Part shown: positions 54,388-62,409 of the stretch, piece by piece
Position numbering within the stretch: position 1 is the first letter of the stretch
Layout of the letters: the number at the start of each line of letters is the position of its first letter
Assembly: GCA_015056315.1 (NCBI GenBank)
Contig: SVGN01000001.1
Coordinates: forward strand, 186,001 to 250,000
Length of the DNA stretch: 64,000 nucleotides
Direction of reading: 5' to 3'
Source of the DNA: Clostridiales bacterium
Lineage (GTDB): Bacteria; Bacillota; Clostridia; Christensenellales; Aristaeellaceae
The notes under the pieces: model-generated
The model's input: only the letters and a program-made list of their open reading frames with translations
The model's database searches: none
What the model was told of the DNA's origin: nothing
Program-made: the position numbers and the translations under genes

Positions 54388-55218
54388 ATGGATGCCATCA
54401 GGATCATCATCGCGGAAAATGACGAAAAACAACGAAAGGAGTTGGCGCGGCTTCTGGAGGGCTGCCCAATGCTGAGCATAGTTGGCGAAACCGGGGAGGG
54501 AGCTGAAGCGGTCAGGATGGTGATCGCCAAGCGGCCCGATCTGCTCATCTGCAATATGATTCTGCCCTTCTACGACGCACCTGCTGTGCTGGAGCAGCTG
54601 CACCGGCAGATGGAGAAGCTGCCCAAGGTGGTGGTCATTTCCTCTGTGCAGCAGGAGAGCTACATCTCCAAAGCCTTCCAAAGCGGAGCGGATGAGTACA
54701 TGATCAAGCCCCTGAACAGACAGCTGCTGCTTCGCCGCATGGGAGAACTGATGGAATCAAGCGAGCTGCTTGCTTATGCCGACGCGCCCGCTCATCCGGC
54801 AGCCGAGGCGGAAGAACAAGCGCTCAGCAGGGAAGAACGGCTCCGACAGGCGATCTCTGCGCTGTTTCTGAAGATCGGCCTTCCGGCACATCTGCTGGGC
54901 TACCGCTTTGCGCTGGAAGCAGTGCTGATGCTGGTGGAGGATCCTAAACTGATGAAGAACCGTACCAAGGTGCTGTATCCTGCCGTGGCTTCGCTGCACG
55001 ATACCTCCGCCTTTTGTGTGGAGCGCGCCATACGCCATGTGATCACCTTAACGTGGGAGAGGGGCATCGCGGAACGCTTTATCAAAGAGCAGGGGCAGAA
55101 CAGCAGATTGCATCTGCCCGTTGACAGACCCACCAGCGGTGAGTTTATCGCACTGATGGCTGAGTACATTCGTCCCAGAAGAAGAGGTAGTCAACAGGTG
55201 ACCGACGGTCAGCACTGA
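54388..55218 (+). CDS. spo0A: Spo0A-like response regulator with degenerate receiver domain
   Basis: 276 residues: receiver domain (about 1-125), linker, Spo0A C-terminal DNA-binding domain (about 150-262). The effector shows LFLKIGLPAHLLGYRFALEAVLMLVEDP, TKVLYPAVASLHDTSAFCVERAIRHVI and DRPTSGEFIALMAEYIR, matching Spo0A. In the receiver, phospho-acceptor Asp56 of Bacillus corresponds to N56 here (DLLICNMILP; codon AAT 54553-54555). The acidic pocket reads AENDE instead of VADDN, while the Lys of IKPL is kept. Activation by phosphorelay is therefore doubtful. It may be a paralogue beside a normal Spo0A elsewhere, or the master regulator of a lineage with altered sporulation control. Confidence 0.87.
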   Translation: MDAIRIIIAENDEKQRKELARLLEGCPMLSIVGETGEGAEAVRMVIAKRPDLLICNMILPFYDAPAVLEQLHRQMEKLPKVVVISSVQQESYISKAFQSGADEYMIKPLNRQLLLRRMGELMESSELLAYADAPAHPAAEAEEQALSREERLRQAISALFLKIGLPAHLLGYRFALEAVLMLVEDPKLMKNRTKVLYPAVASLHDTSAFCVERAIRHVITLTWERGIAERFIKEQGQNSRLHLPVDRPTSGEFIALMAEYIRPRRRGSQQVTDGQH

Positions 55219-55225
55219 GCGCGGG

Positions 55226-55987
55226 TCAATCGCCGATGATAGCGTTCAGGCCCTGGATCAGCTTCTGGGCGCAATCCTGAGCGAACCCCTCCTTGCGGGC
55301 TTTATCCGGCAGCTCGATGAGCAATGCACCTTCCGTAACTTCGGCAAGCCATTGGGAGAGCATGCCGCCGCTCTTGTACTCTGTGTGCTTGAAGCCGAAA
55401 GCATCCATAAAGGGCTGCGCAAGTGTTTCGTCGCCATAGACACGGTTGATCCAGCCGTGGATATCGGCACCGTAGGTGGGGGAGAGCTGCTCCACCAGAT
55501 CGCGCAGCGCCTGAGCTTCCTTACTGGAGAAGGGCTCCTCTCCGGTCAGGTACCGGGGGGTGCGCATACGCTTCCAGCCAACGGGGAAATCCCGATTGAT
55601 GTCGATGCCGTCGGCGTTGCAGCGACCAAAGCTGTCTTTGGAGGTACCGGCCTCCTGGCCATCCGGGTTGGCGGCAGGTACGATGTACAGTACGAAATCG
55701 CCCAGCTGGTCGGGGTTAGCACGGTAGTGCTCGATCATCAGCCCGGCGATCTCGGTGAGTACTTTGCCATCCCGCTTGAAGCTGTCCTCAAAGCCGTGGA
55801 TGGCAAATACCAACAGGAACGACTTGGCAGCCCCCGGGTCTCCTACGCGGTGGCAAAGCAGCTCCCGCTCCTGTACGGAGGTACCGTAGGAGAACACTTC
55901 GTAGAGGGGATCGGTCTCTTCGGCCAATGCCGGGGTGAAGCCGGTTACCAAAAGGAACACCATAAACAGCAGCAGGATGCGTTTCAT
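55226..55987 (-). CDS. Secreted M14-family metallocarboxypeptidase
   Basis: 253 residues with a signal peptide (MKRILLLFMVFLLVTGFTPALA, cut before EETD). Zinc ligands HGFE (FAIHGFEDSF, HxxE) and the later His in GADIHGW; substrate-binding DINRDFPVGW and catalytic Glu in LLIELPDKA. The small size fits the murein tripeptide amidase/gamma-D-glutamyl-diaminopimelate peptidase group, so it probably trims cell-wall peptides. It converges on spo0A with only 7 bp between stops. Its promoter is clear. Confidence 0.85.
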   Translation of the reverse strand: MKRILLLFMVFLLVTGFTPALAEETDPLYEVFSYGTSVQERELLCHRVGDPGAAKSFLLVFAIHGFEDSFKRDGKVLTEIAGLMIEHYRANPDQLGDFVLYIVPAANPDGQEAGTSKDSFGRCNADGIDINRDFPVGWKRMRTPRYLTGEEPFSSKEAQALRDLVEQLSPTYGADIHGWINRVYGDETLAQPFMDAFGFKHTEYKSGGMLSQWLAEVTEGALLIELPDKARKEGFAQDCAQKLIQGLNAIIGD

Positions 55988-56033
55988 CGGTATAGCCCTC
56001 CGTGCGGGGTGGATCGGTGATAGATTCAAAGGG

Positions 56034-56062
56034 ATTATATCACGACCTATAGTACATTTCAA
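56034..56062 (-). promoter_or_regulatory. Promoter of the M14 peptidase gene
   Basis: Minus strand: -35 TTGAAA (56062-56057), 17-bp spacer, -10 TATAAT (56039-56034). Confidence 0.7.
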
Positions 56063-56077
56063 TATCGAAATATCGAA
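56062..56077. repeat. Tandem ATATCGAA repeat next to the M14 -35 element
   Basis: Two perfect head-to-tail copies of ATATCGAA (56062-56069, 56070-56077), abutting the -35. The core TATCGAA differs from the Spo0A box (TGNCGAA) at one base. Confidence 0.55.
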
Positions 56078-56080
56078 TGC

Positions 56081-56129
56081 AGAAAAAGGAAATCCCGGAC
56101 CATGTGTGCACGGTCCGGGATTTCCTTTT
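56081..56129. terminator. Bidirectional terminator downstream of the efflux ATPase
   Basis: GGAAATCCCGGACC (56088-56101) pairs exactly with GGTCCGGGATTTCC (56112-56125), with an A-run before and TTTT after. Confidence 0.85.
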
Positions 56130-56133
56130 GGTA

Positions 56134-57984
56134 TTACTTTGCTTCTTTCATTTGAAGGGTCCGCATTGCGTTGAGGATCGCCAGTACGCTTACGCCAACA
56201 TCGGCAAAAACAGCCATCCACATGCCTGCGATGCCCAGTGCGGCTAGAACCAGCACCAAAGCCTTGATACCCAGCGCAAAAACGATGTTCTGTCGGGCAA
56301 TGGAAAGAGTCTTGCGGCTGATCTTCATCGCGGTTGCGATCTTGGCAGGGTCGTCATCCATCAGCACCACATCGGCGGCTTCAACAGCGGCATTACTGCC
56401 CATAGCGCCCATAGCAATGCCGATATCCGCCCGGGTGAGCACAGGAGCATCGTTGATGCCATCGCCTACGAAGGCTACATGTTTGCCTGCGGGTTTCTGA
56501 GCCAGCAGTTCCTCCAGTTTTGCCACCTTGCCATCGGGCAGCAGCTGGGCGTGTGTCCCGTCGAGACCCAATGCGTTGGCCACGTGCTTAGCGTTCTCGC
56601 TGCTGTCGCCGGTGAGCATGACCAGCTGCTCCACGCCGAGGTTACGCATCGTTTCGAGTGCGGGCTTTGCGCTTGTCTTCAGCCGGTCTTCCACTACGAT
56701 ATGCCCAAGATAGCGCTTGCCAAGAGAAACGTGCACTACGGTACCGCCGTGCTCATGGGCATCGGTTTCGATGCCCTGCGCATCCATCAGCCGCCGATTG
56801 CCAACGGCAGCCGTTTCGCCCTTGTATTCGCAAACGATGCCGTGGCCTGCGATCTCCTGCACATTCCGGGCAGCATCACTGTTGGTGAGCTCTGCCGCGT
56901 AACGGCACACAGATCGGCTGATGGGGTGGGTGGAGTGGCTTTCGGCTGCCGCCGCCACTCGCAGCAGGTCTTCTTCGGCTCCGTCACAGGGGTGCAGCGC
57001 GGTAACGCTGAAGCTGCCCTCGGTAAGGGTGCCGGTCTTATCCATTACGATGGCCCAGGTGTTGGCAAGTGCCTCCAGATAGTTGCTGCCCTTCATAAGG
57101 ATGCCGTGCCTGCTGGCTGCGCCGATGCCGCCGAAAAAGCTGAGGGGCACGGAGATGACCAGCGCACAGGGGCAGCTCACCACCAGAAAGCTGAGCGCCC
57201 GGTGCCCGCACTCCGCCCAGGAGCCACCAAAAAACAACGGTGGCAGAAGGAACAGAAGCAGAGCGGCAATACACACCGCAGGGGTGTAATAACGGGCAAA
57301 ACGGGTAATGAAGCTCTCTGCCTGAGATTTCTTATCGGCAGCGCTTTCTACCAGCTCCAGAATGCGGGCTACGGTAGAATCGGCGTACTCTTTCTCGGCC
57401 CGGAGCTCAAGCTCGCCGTTCAGGTTGATGCAGCCGCCGGCAACGGAATCGCCGGGCTGCACGTCTCTTGGCAGGCTTTCGCCGGTAAGCGCTGCGGTAT
57501 TCAGTGCAGAGACGCCGGAAAGCACGATGCCATCCAACGGGATCTTTTCGCCGGGCTTCACCACCAGCACTTCGCCCACAGCCACATCGGAAGGATCCAC
57601 CTCTACGGGCTTTCCATCCCTGATGACGGTGGCGGTCTCGGGGCAGATGTCCATCAGATCGGCAATGGATGCGCGGGAACGGCCTACCGCATAGCTCTGG
57701 AACCATTCGCCCAGCTGGTAGAATACCATTACGGCAACGGCTTCCGCATGCTCACCGATGATCAGCGCACCGATGGAGGCAATGGCCATGAGGAAGTTCT
57801 CGTCAAAAATCTGGCCCCGAAGAATACCCTGCATCGCTTCCTTGAGCACATCGTAGCCGGAAAGAATGTAGGCGGCCAGCAGGAGTATGAGGCTGGGGAC
57901 GGGGGTATGACACAGAACGCCTGCGATCAGCAGAGCAGCGCTCAGCCCGATGCGGATCAGGTTCCGCTTTTGCTTACGGCTCAT
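56134..57984 (-). CDS. Heavy-metal (Zn/Cd/Pb-type) P1B ATPase without N-terminal metal-binding domain
   Basis: 616 residues. Six to eight transmembrane helices with the metal-site motif CPC (271-273, VVSCPCALV), actuator loop TGES (167-170), phosphorylation D315 in DKTGTL, and GDGINDAP in the P domain. No N-terminal HMA domain; instead a separate HMA protein is encoded just upstream. The HP locus is SHSTHPIS. The ArsR/SmtB repressor in the same operon and the sequence type suggest Zn/Cd/Pb rather than Cu. AAAGGAG precedes the ATG. Confidence 0.92.
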   Translation of the reverse strand: MSRKQKRNLIRIGLSAALLIAGVLCHTPVPSLILLLAAYILSGYDVLKEAMQGILRGQIFDENFLMAIASIGALIIGEHAEAVAVMVFYQLGEWFQSYAVGRSRASIADLMDICPETATVIRDGKPVEVDPSDVAVGEVLVVKPGEKIPLDGIVLSGVSALNTAALTGESLPRDVQPGDSVAGGCINLNGELELRAEKEYADSTVARILELVESAADKKSQAESFITRFARYYTPAVCIAALLLFLLPPLFFGGSWAECGHRALSFLVVSCPCALVISVPLSFFGGIGAASRHGILMKGSNYLEALANTWAIVMDKTGTLTEGSFSVTALHPCDGAEEDLLRVAAAAESHSTHPISRSVCRYAAELTNSDAARNVQEIAGHGIVCEYKGETAAVGNRRLMDAQGIETDAHEHGGTVVHVSLGKRYLGHIVVEDRLKTSAKPALETMRNLGVEQLVMLTGDSSENAKHVANALGLDGTHAQLLPDGKVAKLEELLAQKPAGKHVAFVGDGINDAPVLTRADIGIAMGAMGSNAAVEAADVVLMDDDPAKIATAMKISRKTLSIARQNIVFALGIKALVLVLAALGIAGMWMAVFADVGVSVLAILNAMRTLQMKEAK

Positions 57985-58008
57985 CAGGATCGGCTCCTTT
58001 ATGAAAGA

Positions 58009-58227
58009 TCACTTTACCAGCGTGCAATCAGGCTCCACCTGCTTGATGGCTTTTTCGGCCTTGGCAACGATCTCATCCATTCGGCCTTCTTCGCATTCGA
58101 TGGTGAGGCGCTGGGTCATAAAGCTGATGGTGGCTTTGGTAACGCCATCCAGCTTGTTGATGGCGGCTTCCATCTTTGCGGCACAGTTGGCACAATCCAG
58201 GTCCTTCAGCCTAAATACCTTCTTCAT
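58009..58227 (-). CDS. Stand-alone heavy-metal-associated (HMA) domain protein
   Basis: 72 residues, one HMA fold: LKDLDCANCAAKMEAAINKLDGVTKATISFMTQRLTIE, with the CxxC metal site. This probably supplies the metal domain missing from the ATPase, 24 bp downstream. The Asp before CANC is seen in Zn/Cd-type HMA domains. AAGGAGG precedes the ATG. Confidence 0.92.
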   Translation of the reverse strand: MKKVFRLKDLDCANCAAKMEAAINKLDGVTKATISFMTQRLTIECEEGRMDEIVAKAEKAIKQVEPDCTLVK

Positions 58228-58266
58228 TGCTATGATCCTCCTTCAATATCTGCACGGTTGGCGGGG

Positions 58267-58626
58267 TCACTCTTCCGTAACGTGCTCAACGCCCTGATCC
58301 AGCATAGTACGCACATGAGCGTCTGCCAGAGAGTAGAAGATGGTTTTTCCGTCCCGGCGGCTCTTGACCAGCTTGTTGCGCTTGAGCACGCTGAGCTGGT
58401 GAGAGATGGCGCTCTGGGTCATGTTGAGCAGGGTGGCGATATCGCATACGCACATTTCGCTTACAAACAGGCAGTAGAGAATGCGGATGCGGGTGGAATC
58501 ACCGAAGACCTTGAACAGCTCGCTCAGGTCGAACAGCACCTCTTCGCTGGGCATCTGGCGGTTTACATCCTCAACGATCTCGCCGTGCACATGCAGGTAA
58601 TCGCAGAGCTCTTTTTCGTTAGACAT
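58267..58626 (-). CDS. ArsR/SmtB family metal-sensing repressor (CadC/SmtB-like)
   Basis: 119 residues. Winged helix with the CVCD metal-sensing box (SEMCVCDIATLLNMTQSAISHQLSVLKRNKLVKSRRDGKTIFY), plus acidic/His N- and C-terminal segments (HVHGE and DAHVRTMLDQGVEHVTEE) that suit an alpha-5 Zn site. First gene of the repressor-chaperone-ATPase operon; likely released from DNA by Zn or Cd. Confidence 0.92.
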   Translation of the reverse strand: MSNEKELCDYLHVHGEIVEDVNRQMPSEEVLFDLSELFKVFGDSTRIRILYCLFVSEMCVCDIATLLNMTQSAISHQLSVLKRNKLVKSRRDGKTIFYSLADAHVRTMLDQGVEHVTEE

Positions 58627-58655
58627 GGTACATCCTCCTAACGTTTGAATCGTCG

Positions 58656-58683
58656 TTCATATGAATAATAACTCATATATTCA
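58656..58683 (-). promoter_or_regulatory. Predicted ArsR/SmtB operator
   Basis: Inverted repeat ATATGA (58659-58664) / TCATAT (58673-58678) with an 8-bp gap, and a second TGAATA (58662-58667) / TATTCA (58678-58683). It lies 30-57 bp before the repressor ATG and resembles SmtB-type operators. Confidence 0.65.
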
Positions 58684-58761
58684 TGTATGTCAAGTTCGAA
58701 ATTGATTAATGACGAAAAAAGAAAATTGTGTTAAGATGGCATGCGTACAGGAGGGATAACG

Positions 58762-59544
58762 ATGATCCGCATGATTGCCAGCGATCTGGACGGAACGCTG
58801 CTTGAGCCCGTGGAGCACTTGCCGGACGGGCTTTTTGATACCCTTGAAGAGCTTGATAAGCTCGGCATCACCTTTGTTGCAGCCAGCGGCAGACAGTACG
58901 ATAACCTGCGCCGTCTGTTTGCTCCTGCTGCCCGCAGGATGGGCTTCATTTGTGAAAACGGCGCTTTGAATATGCTCCGGGGCAAAGAGATAAAGCTGCA
59001 GGGCATTGAAAGAGAAATGGGGCTTGCGATCATTCGCAGGCTGATGGAACTGCCGGTGTGCATCCTTGTAAGTGGAAGGCATACCTGTTATGTTTCGCCC
59101 GAAAACCGTGCTTTTACCGATGATATGGTCTACCGCCTGCGCAATACCATCGCCGTTGTGGACAGGCTGGACCAGATCGACGACGATATTCTGAAGATCT
59201 CCGCTTTTGCGCCCGATGGCGTGGCTTCTTTTGCCCCTGCATTGGAAAGAGAGTGGAGCCACCGGTTGAATGCGGTGGTCTCCGGCAGGTGCTGGTTCGA
59301 TTTCGGTACCGCCTCCAAGGAGACGGGCATCAAAGCCCTGATGGAAACGCTCTCTCTTGCTCCGGATGAGGTGGTTGCTTTTGGCGACCAGTTCAACGAT
59401 GTGACCATGCTGGATGCGGTAGGCCACCCTTATTTGATGGAGAATGCTTCCCAGCAACTCAAAACCCGGGGGTACCGCCTTTGCAGCAAGGTGCTGCCGG
59501 TACTCCGGAGCATTGTTGAAAACAGGGGAGAACTGCCGCTGTGA
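58762..59544 (+). CDS. Cof-type HAD hydrolase (sugar-phosphate phosphatase family)
   Basis: 260 residues. HAD IIB protein: motif I ASDLDGTLLEP, motif II AASGRQYDN, cap domain in the middle, and the motif IV GDQFNDVTMLDAVGHPYLMENA. Lys of motif III is in the SKETGIKAL segment. ATG 58762 has GGAGGG upstream; an in-frame ATG at 58741 has none. Substrate unknown, probably a phosphosugar or cofactor phosphate. A ROK repressor gene follows after 71 bp with its own promoter. Confidence 0.88.
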   Translation: MIRMIASDLDGTLLEPVEHLPDGLFDTLEELDKLGITFVAASGRQYDNLRRLFAPAARRMGFICENGALNMLRGKEIKLQGIEREMGLAIIRRLMELPVCILVSGRHTCYVSPENRAFTDDMVYRLRNTIAVVDRLDQIDDDILKISAFAPDGVASFAPALEREWSHRLNAVVSGRCWFDFGTASKETGIKALMETLSLAPDEVVAFGDQFNDVTMLDAVGHPYLMENASQQLKTRGYRLCSKVLPVLRSIVENRGELPL

Positions 59545-59552
59545 AAGGCCTG

Positions 59553-59580
59553 TTGAAGAAACGGAATAATATGTTATAAT
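59553..59580 (+). promoter_or_regulatory. Promoter of the ROK repressor gene
   Basis: -35 TTGAAG (59553-59558), 16-bp spacer, -10 TATAAT (59575-59580) with extended TGT. Confidence 0.6.
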
Positions 59581-59615
59581 GAAAACGATCATCTACAAGA
59601 GAGGGTATCAGGGAT

Positions 59616-60842
59616 ATGCGCAGACAATTGGCCAATAATCAGATCGCAATGCCGTCGGATCTGAAGCGGGTAAACCGTCATAAGATCCTGGAGGTGTTCC
59701 GCTCCGGCGAAACGCTTACGGCTGCCGATATTCACGAAGCCACTCACATCAGCCGCCCTACGGTCATGCGCGCGCTCCAGCATTTTTGCAAGACGGGCGT
59801 GCTGAAATCTGTAGGCCTTGGCAATGCTACCAGTGTTGGCGGTAAAAAGCCGGAACAGTTCACCTTTGGCGACAACAGAAAGATCCTTTCCATTTCGCTC
59901 TGGCCGCAGACCATCACCTTTGCGCTGTGCGGCCTGGTGGGAGATATCAGCGAGCTTACCCAGTACGAGCACGAGCTGGAAAACGATTTGGAAGCCGCCT
60001 TCGCTTCCCTGAACAGCTATGTGCAGGATTACTACCGGGAGCAGAAGATCACCACCAAAGATCTGTACGGCGTGGTGCTGAACCTGCCGGGTACAGTTGA
60101 TTACGACCGCCTGCTGCTGCGTTACAACCCTAAGGCACCCGGCTGGGGCACCGATATTGCCATGGAGCCGCATCTGCGTGCCATCTTTGGCGATGATGTG
60201 GCCCTCTTCGTGGATAACGCCGGTAAAGCTGTTGGCCGTGCTGTGCTGCTGGATAACCCGGAGTACAATGAACGGCGTCTCTTAACGGTATTCTCCACCT
60301 GGGGCATCTCCGCCTGCATGATCGAGCGTGGGCATGTGCTCAATGGGCGCGATTCCCTGATCGGCGAGATCGGCCATGCAGTGATCAGCGACAGCGTGGA
60401 GACCACCTGCACCTGCGGCAAGAGCGGCTGTCTGGAAAGCCTGGTAAGCATCAAGCGCATCCGTCAGATGCTGAAGGATGCAGGCGATGAAGATCTGGGC
60501 ACCGGCGAAAAGGTCACCTTCCAGAGCCTTTTTGCTGCCTCCGAAAACGGCCACAAGCTGGCAAGGAGCATCGTCGGCTATGTTGCGCATTGCTTTGCCA
60601 CGGTGATGCACAATCTGGCCCTTACCTACAACCAGGATACGGTCATCTTCCAGGGTGACTTTGCCTATGCAGACCGGCATTTCGACGAGTGCCTCAAACA
60701 AGAGCTGAGCCAGTTCCGCTACTTTGAGGGCGAGCCGGGCTTTACCATCGACTACGACCGCCGCCAGCTCACCAAGCTGGCTGCGCGCGGCGATTCGGCC
60801 CTGATGCAGCGGCTTTATTTCGCATCCTTCATCAATGATTGA
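59616..60842 (+). CDS. ROK family transcriptional repressor (XylR/NagC type)
   Basis: 408 residues. N-terminal winged HTH (about 15-70, SGETLTAADIHEATHISRPTVMRALQHF), then a ROK domain with the zinc motif TCTCGKSGCLESL. This domain architecture is that of sugar-responsive repressors. Its target could be the glycosidase genes in this window, such as the GH3 gene 1.5 kb away, but that is inference. ATG 59616 is chosen because the HTH begins after a normal basic arm. It ends at a 20-bp perfect-stem terminator. Confidence 0.88.
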   Translation: MRRQLANNQIAMPSDLKRVNRHKILEVFRSGETLTAADIHEATHISRPTVMRALQHFCKTGVLKSVGLGNATSVGGKKPEQFTFGDNRKILSISLWPQTITFALCGLVGDISELTQYEHELENDLEAAFASLNSYVQDYYREQKITTKDLYGVVLNLPGTVDYDRLLLRYNPKAPGWGTDIAMEPHLRAIFGDDVALFVDNAGKAVGRAVLLDNPEYNERRLLTVFSTWGISACMIERGHVLNGRDSLIGEIGHAVISDSVETTCTCGKSGCLESLVSIKRIRQMLKDAGDEDLGTGEKVTFQSLFAASENGHKLARSIVGYVAHCFATVMHNLALTYNQDTVIFQGDFAYADRHFDECLKQELSQFRYFEGEPGFTIDYDRRQLTKLAARGDSALMQRLYFASFIND

Positions 60843-60870
60843 TCTGCCAAAACGGCGGTATACCAAACAG

Positions 60871-60916
60871 AAACGCACTCACCCACCGTGAAAGCTCACG
60901 GTGGGTGAGTGCGTTT
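60871..60916. terminator. Bidirectional terminator between ROK gene and cysteine desulfurase
   Basis: A 20-bp perfect stem (60871-60890 with 60897-60916; arm begins AAACGCACTCACC) around a 6-nt loop AAAGCT. Confidence 0.9.
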
Positions 60917-60919
60917 TCG

Positions 60920-62026
60920 TTACAGGCTGCCGTAGAGAGCAGTCAGTGTCTGCACGGTCGTTTTGATGTCGCTTTCGGTTGTGGCTCTGCCGGGGGAGAA
61001 ACGCAGCACGCAGGCTGCATCCTTTTCCGAAAGCCCCATGGCACGGTATACATGGCTGGGCTGTGCAAGCCGGGCGGCACAGGCTGCACCGCCGGAAAGC
61101 TGTATGCCGGCAAGATCCAGCTTTGCGATGGCATATTCGGATGGGAGGCCCGGCAGCAGAACGGCGCATACACCAGGCACGCGATTCGCATCCGCCCCCA
61201 GCATACGGCAACCTGGGATCGCGGTATGAAGTTCCTGTATAAGCGATCGCACCAAAGCCTGTTCCCTGAGAGCCCGCTGCTGCAGATCGATCATGGCCAG
61301 TTCTGCGGCTACCTTGAACCCGGCAATAGCGGGCACGTTTTCGGTGCCGGAGCGCCGTCCGTTTTCCTGACCGCCGCCATGGATCAGCGCAGTGTGCCCG
61401 ATGCCTGTGCGGATATACAGAAAGCCAACACCCCTGGGCCCGTACAGCTTATGGGCGGATGCGCACAAAAAGTCTGCTTGTATCTGCTTTGCCGCAACAG
61501 GGATATGCCCGAAAGCCTGCACCGCATCGCAATGGAACAGGATGCGGCGGCTGCGCGCCAGCCTGCCGATCTCCTCCACAGGATGGATCAAGCCTGTTTC
61601 GTTGTTTACATACTGTACAGAAATAAGCGCTGTATCGGGTGTGATAGCCTTTTCAACCGCTTCGGGCAGAATAACGCCGTTTGCATCCGGCTCGACGAGG
61701 GTGATATGGCATTTGTGGGCTCCGGCAGCCTCCAGTACAGAAGCATGCTCGATGGCGGAAATGACCACATGCTTCCCTTCCATACCAGCAAACACCCAGT
61801 TGTTGGCCTCTGTGCCGCCGGAGGTGAACGTAAGCTCGTTGCGATCGCAGCCGATGGCGCTTGCAAGCACTTCCCTGGTCTGGCGGAGCACCTTTCTGGC
61901 TTCGCCTGCGGCAGAGTACGCAGCGGAGGGATTGGCGGTGCATTCACGCATGCACTGGGCAACTGCCTCGATCACCTGGGGAGCAGGTGGGGTAGTGGCG
62001 GCATGGTCGAGATAGATAGCGTGCAT
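60920..62026 (-). CDS. Cysteine desulfurase (NifS/IscS family)
   Basis: 368 residues. PLP enzyme that takes sulfur from cysteine for Fe-S clusters or tRNA thiolation. YLDHAATTPP at the N-terminus, TSGGTEANNWV, the PLP-lysine region CASAHKLYGPRGVGFLY and a catalytic cysteine in LSGGAACAARLAQPSHV. The loop differs somewhat from the canonical SGSACSSG. AGGAGG precedes the ATG. No iscU or mnm gene lies next to it here, so its role is open. Confidence 0.9.
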   Translation of the reverse strand: MHAIYLDHAATTPPAPQVIEAVAQCMRECTANPSAAYSAAGEARKVLRQTREVLASAIGCDRNELTFTSGGTEANNWVFAGMEGKHVVISAIEHASVLEAAGAHKCHITLVEPDANGVILPEAVEKAITPDTALISVQYVNNETGLIHPVEEIGRLARSRRILFHCDAVQAFGHIPVAAKQIQADFLCASAHKLYGPRGVGFLYIRTGIGHTALIHGGGQENGRRSGTENVPAIAGFKVAAELAMIDLQQRALREQALVRSLIQELHTAIPGCRMLGADANRVPGVCAVLLPGLPSEYAIAKLDLAGIQLSGGAACAARLAQPSHVYRAMGLSEKDAACVLRFSPGRATTESDIKTTVQTLTALYGSL

Positions 62027-62409
62027 GCGGTTACCTCCTGTGGTTGATCATGGATGCATTATAGCATGGAGCAGCAAAAAACAACAGGGGAGCATTGGTG
62101 AATGTGCTTCACGCTGTAGCGGAGGTGTATAAGAAATGGGTATCTATTGTCCTAACCGATGTTCGGTGAAAACAGCTATGGTTTCCGGCGCTGTATGCAA
62201 TACCGTCTTTTGTGCTAATTGCCTATAGAAAAAGCGCATATATTTTTCGTCCTGATACTTGACAATATGCGTATTTTGCCGTACCATTATGTAAAGTTAT
62301 GTAACATCATTACCGAACCATGTCATGGAGGGTAGAGAGGTCATCCCGGAGCCACTGGTTTTACGTTGGAATGATCCGTTTGCCCTTATCATTGAAAGGA
62401 GTTTTTCCC
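62027..62409. promoter_or_regulatory. 383-bp intergenic region with divergent promoters
   Basis: Minus strand: extended -10 TGC-TATAAT (62063-62058) for the desulfurase, with a poor -35 (TTGTTT, 62084-62079). Plus strand: TTGACA (62259-62264), 17-bp spacer, TACCAT (62282-62287) for the GH3 gene. Two head-to-tail TTATGTAA copies (62287-62294 and 62297-62304) spaced 10 bp apart follow. Between about 62090 and 62250 nothing is recognised. Confidence 0.5.
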
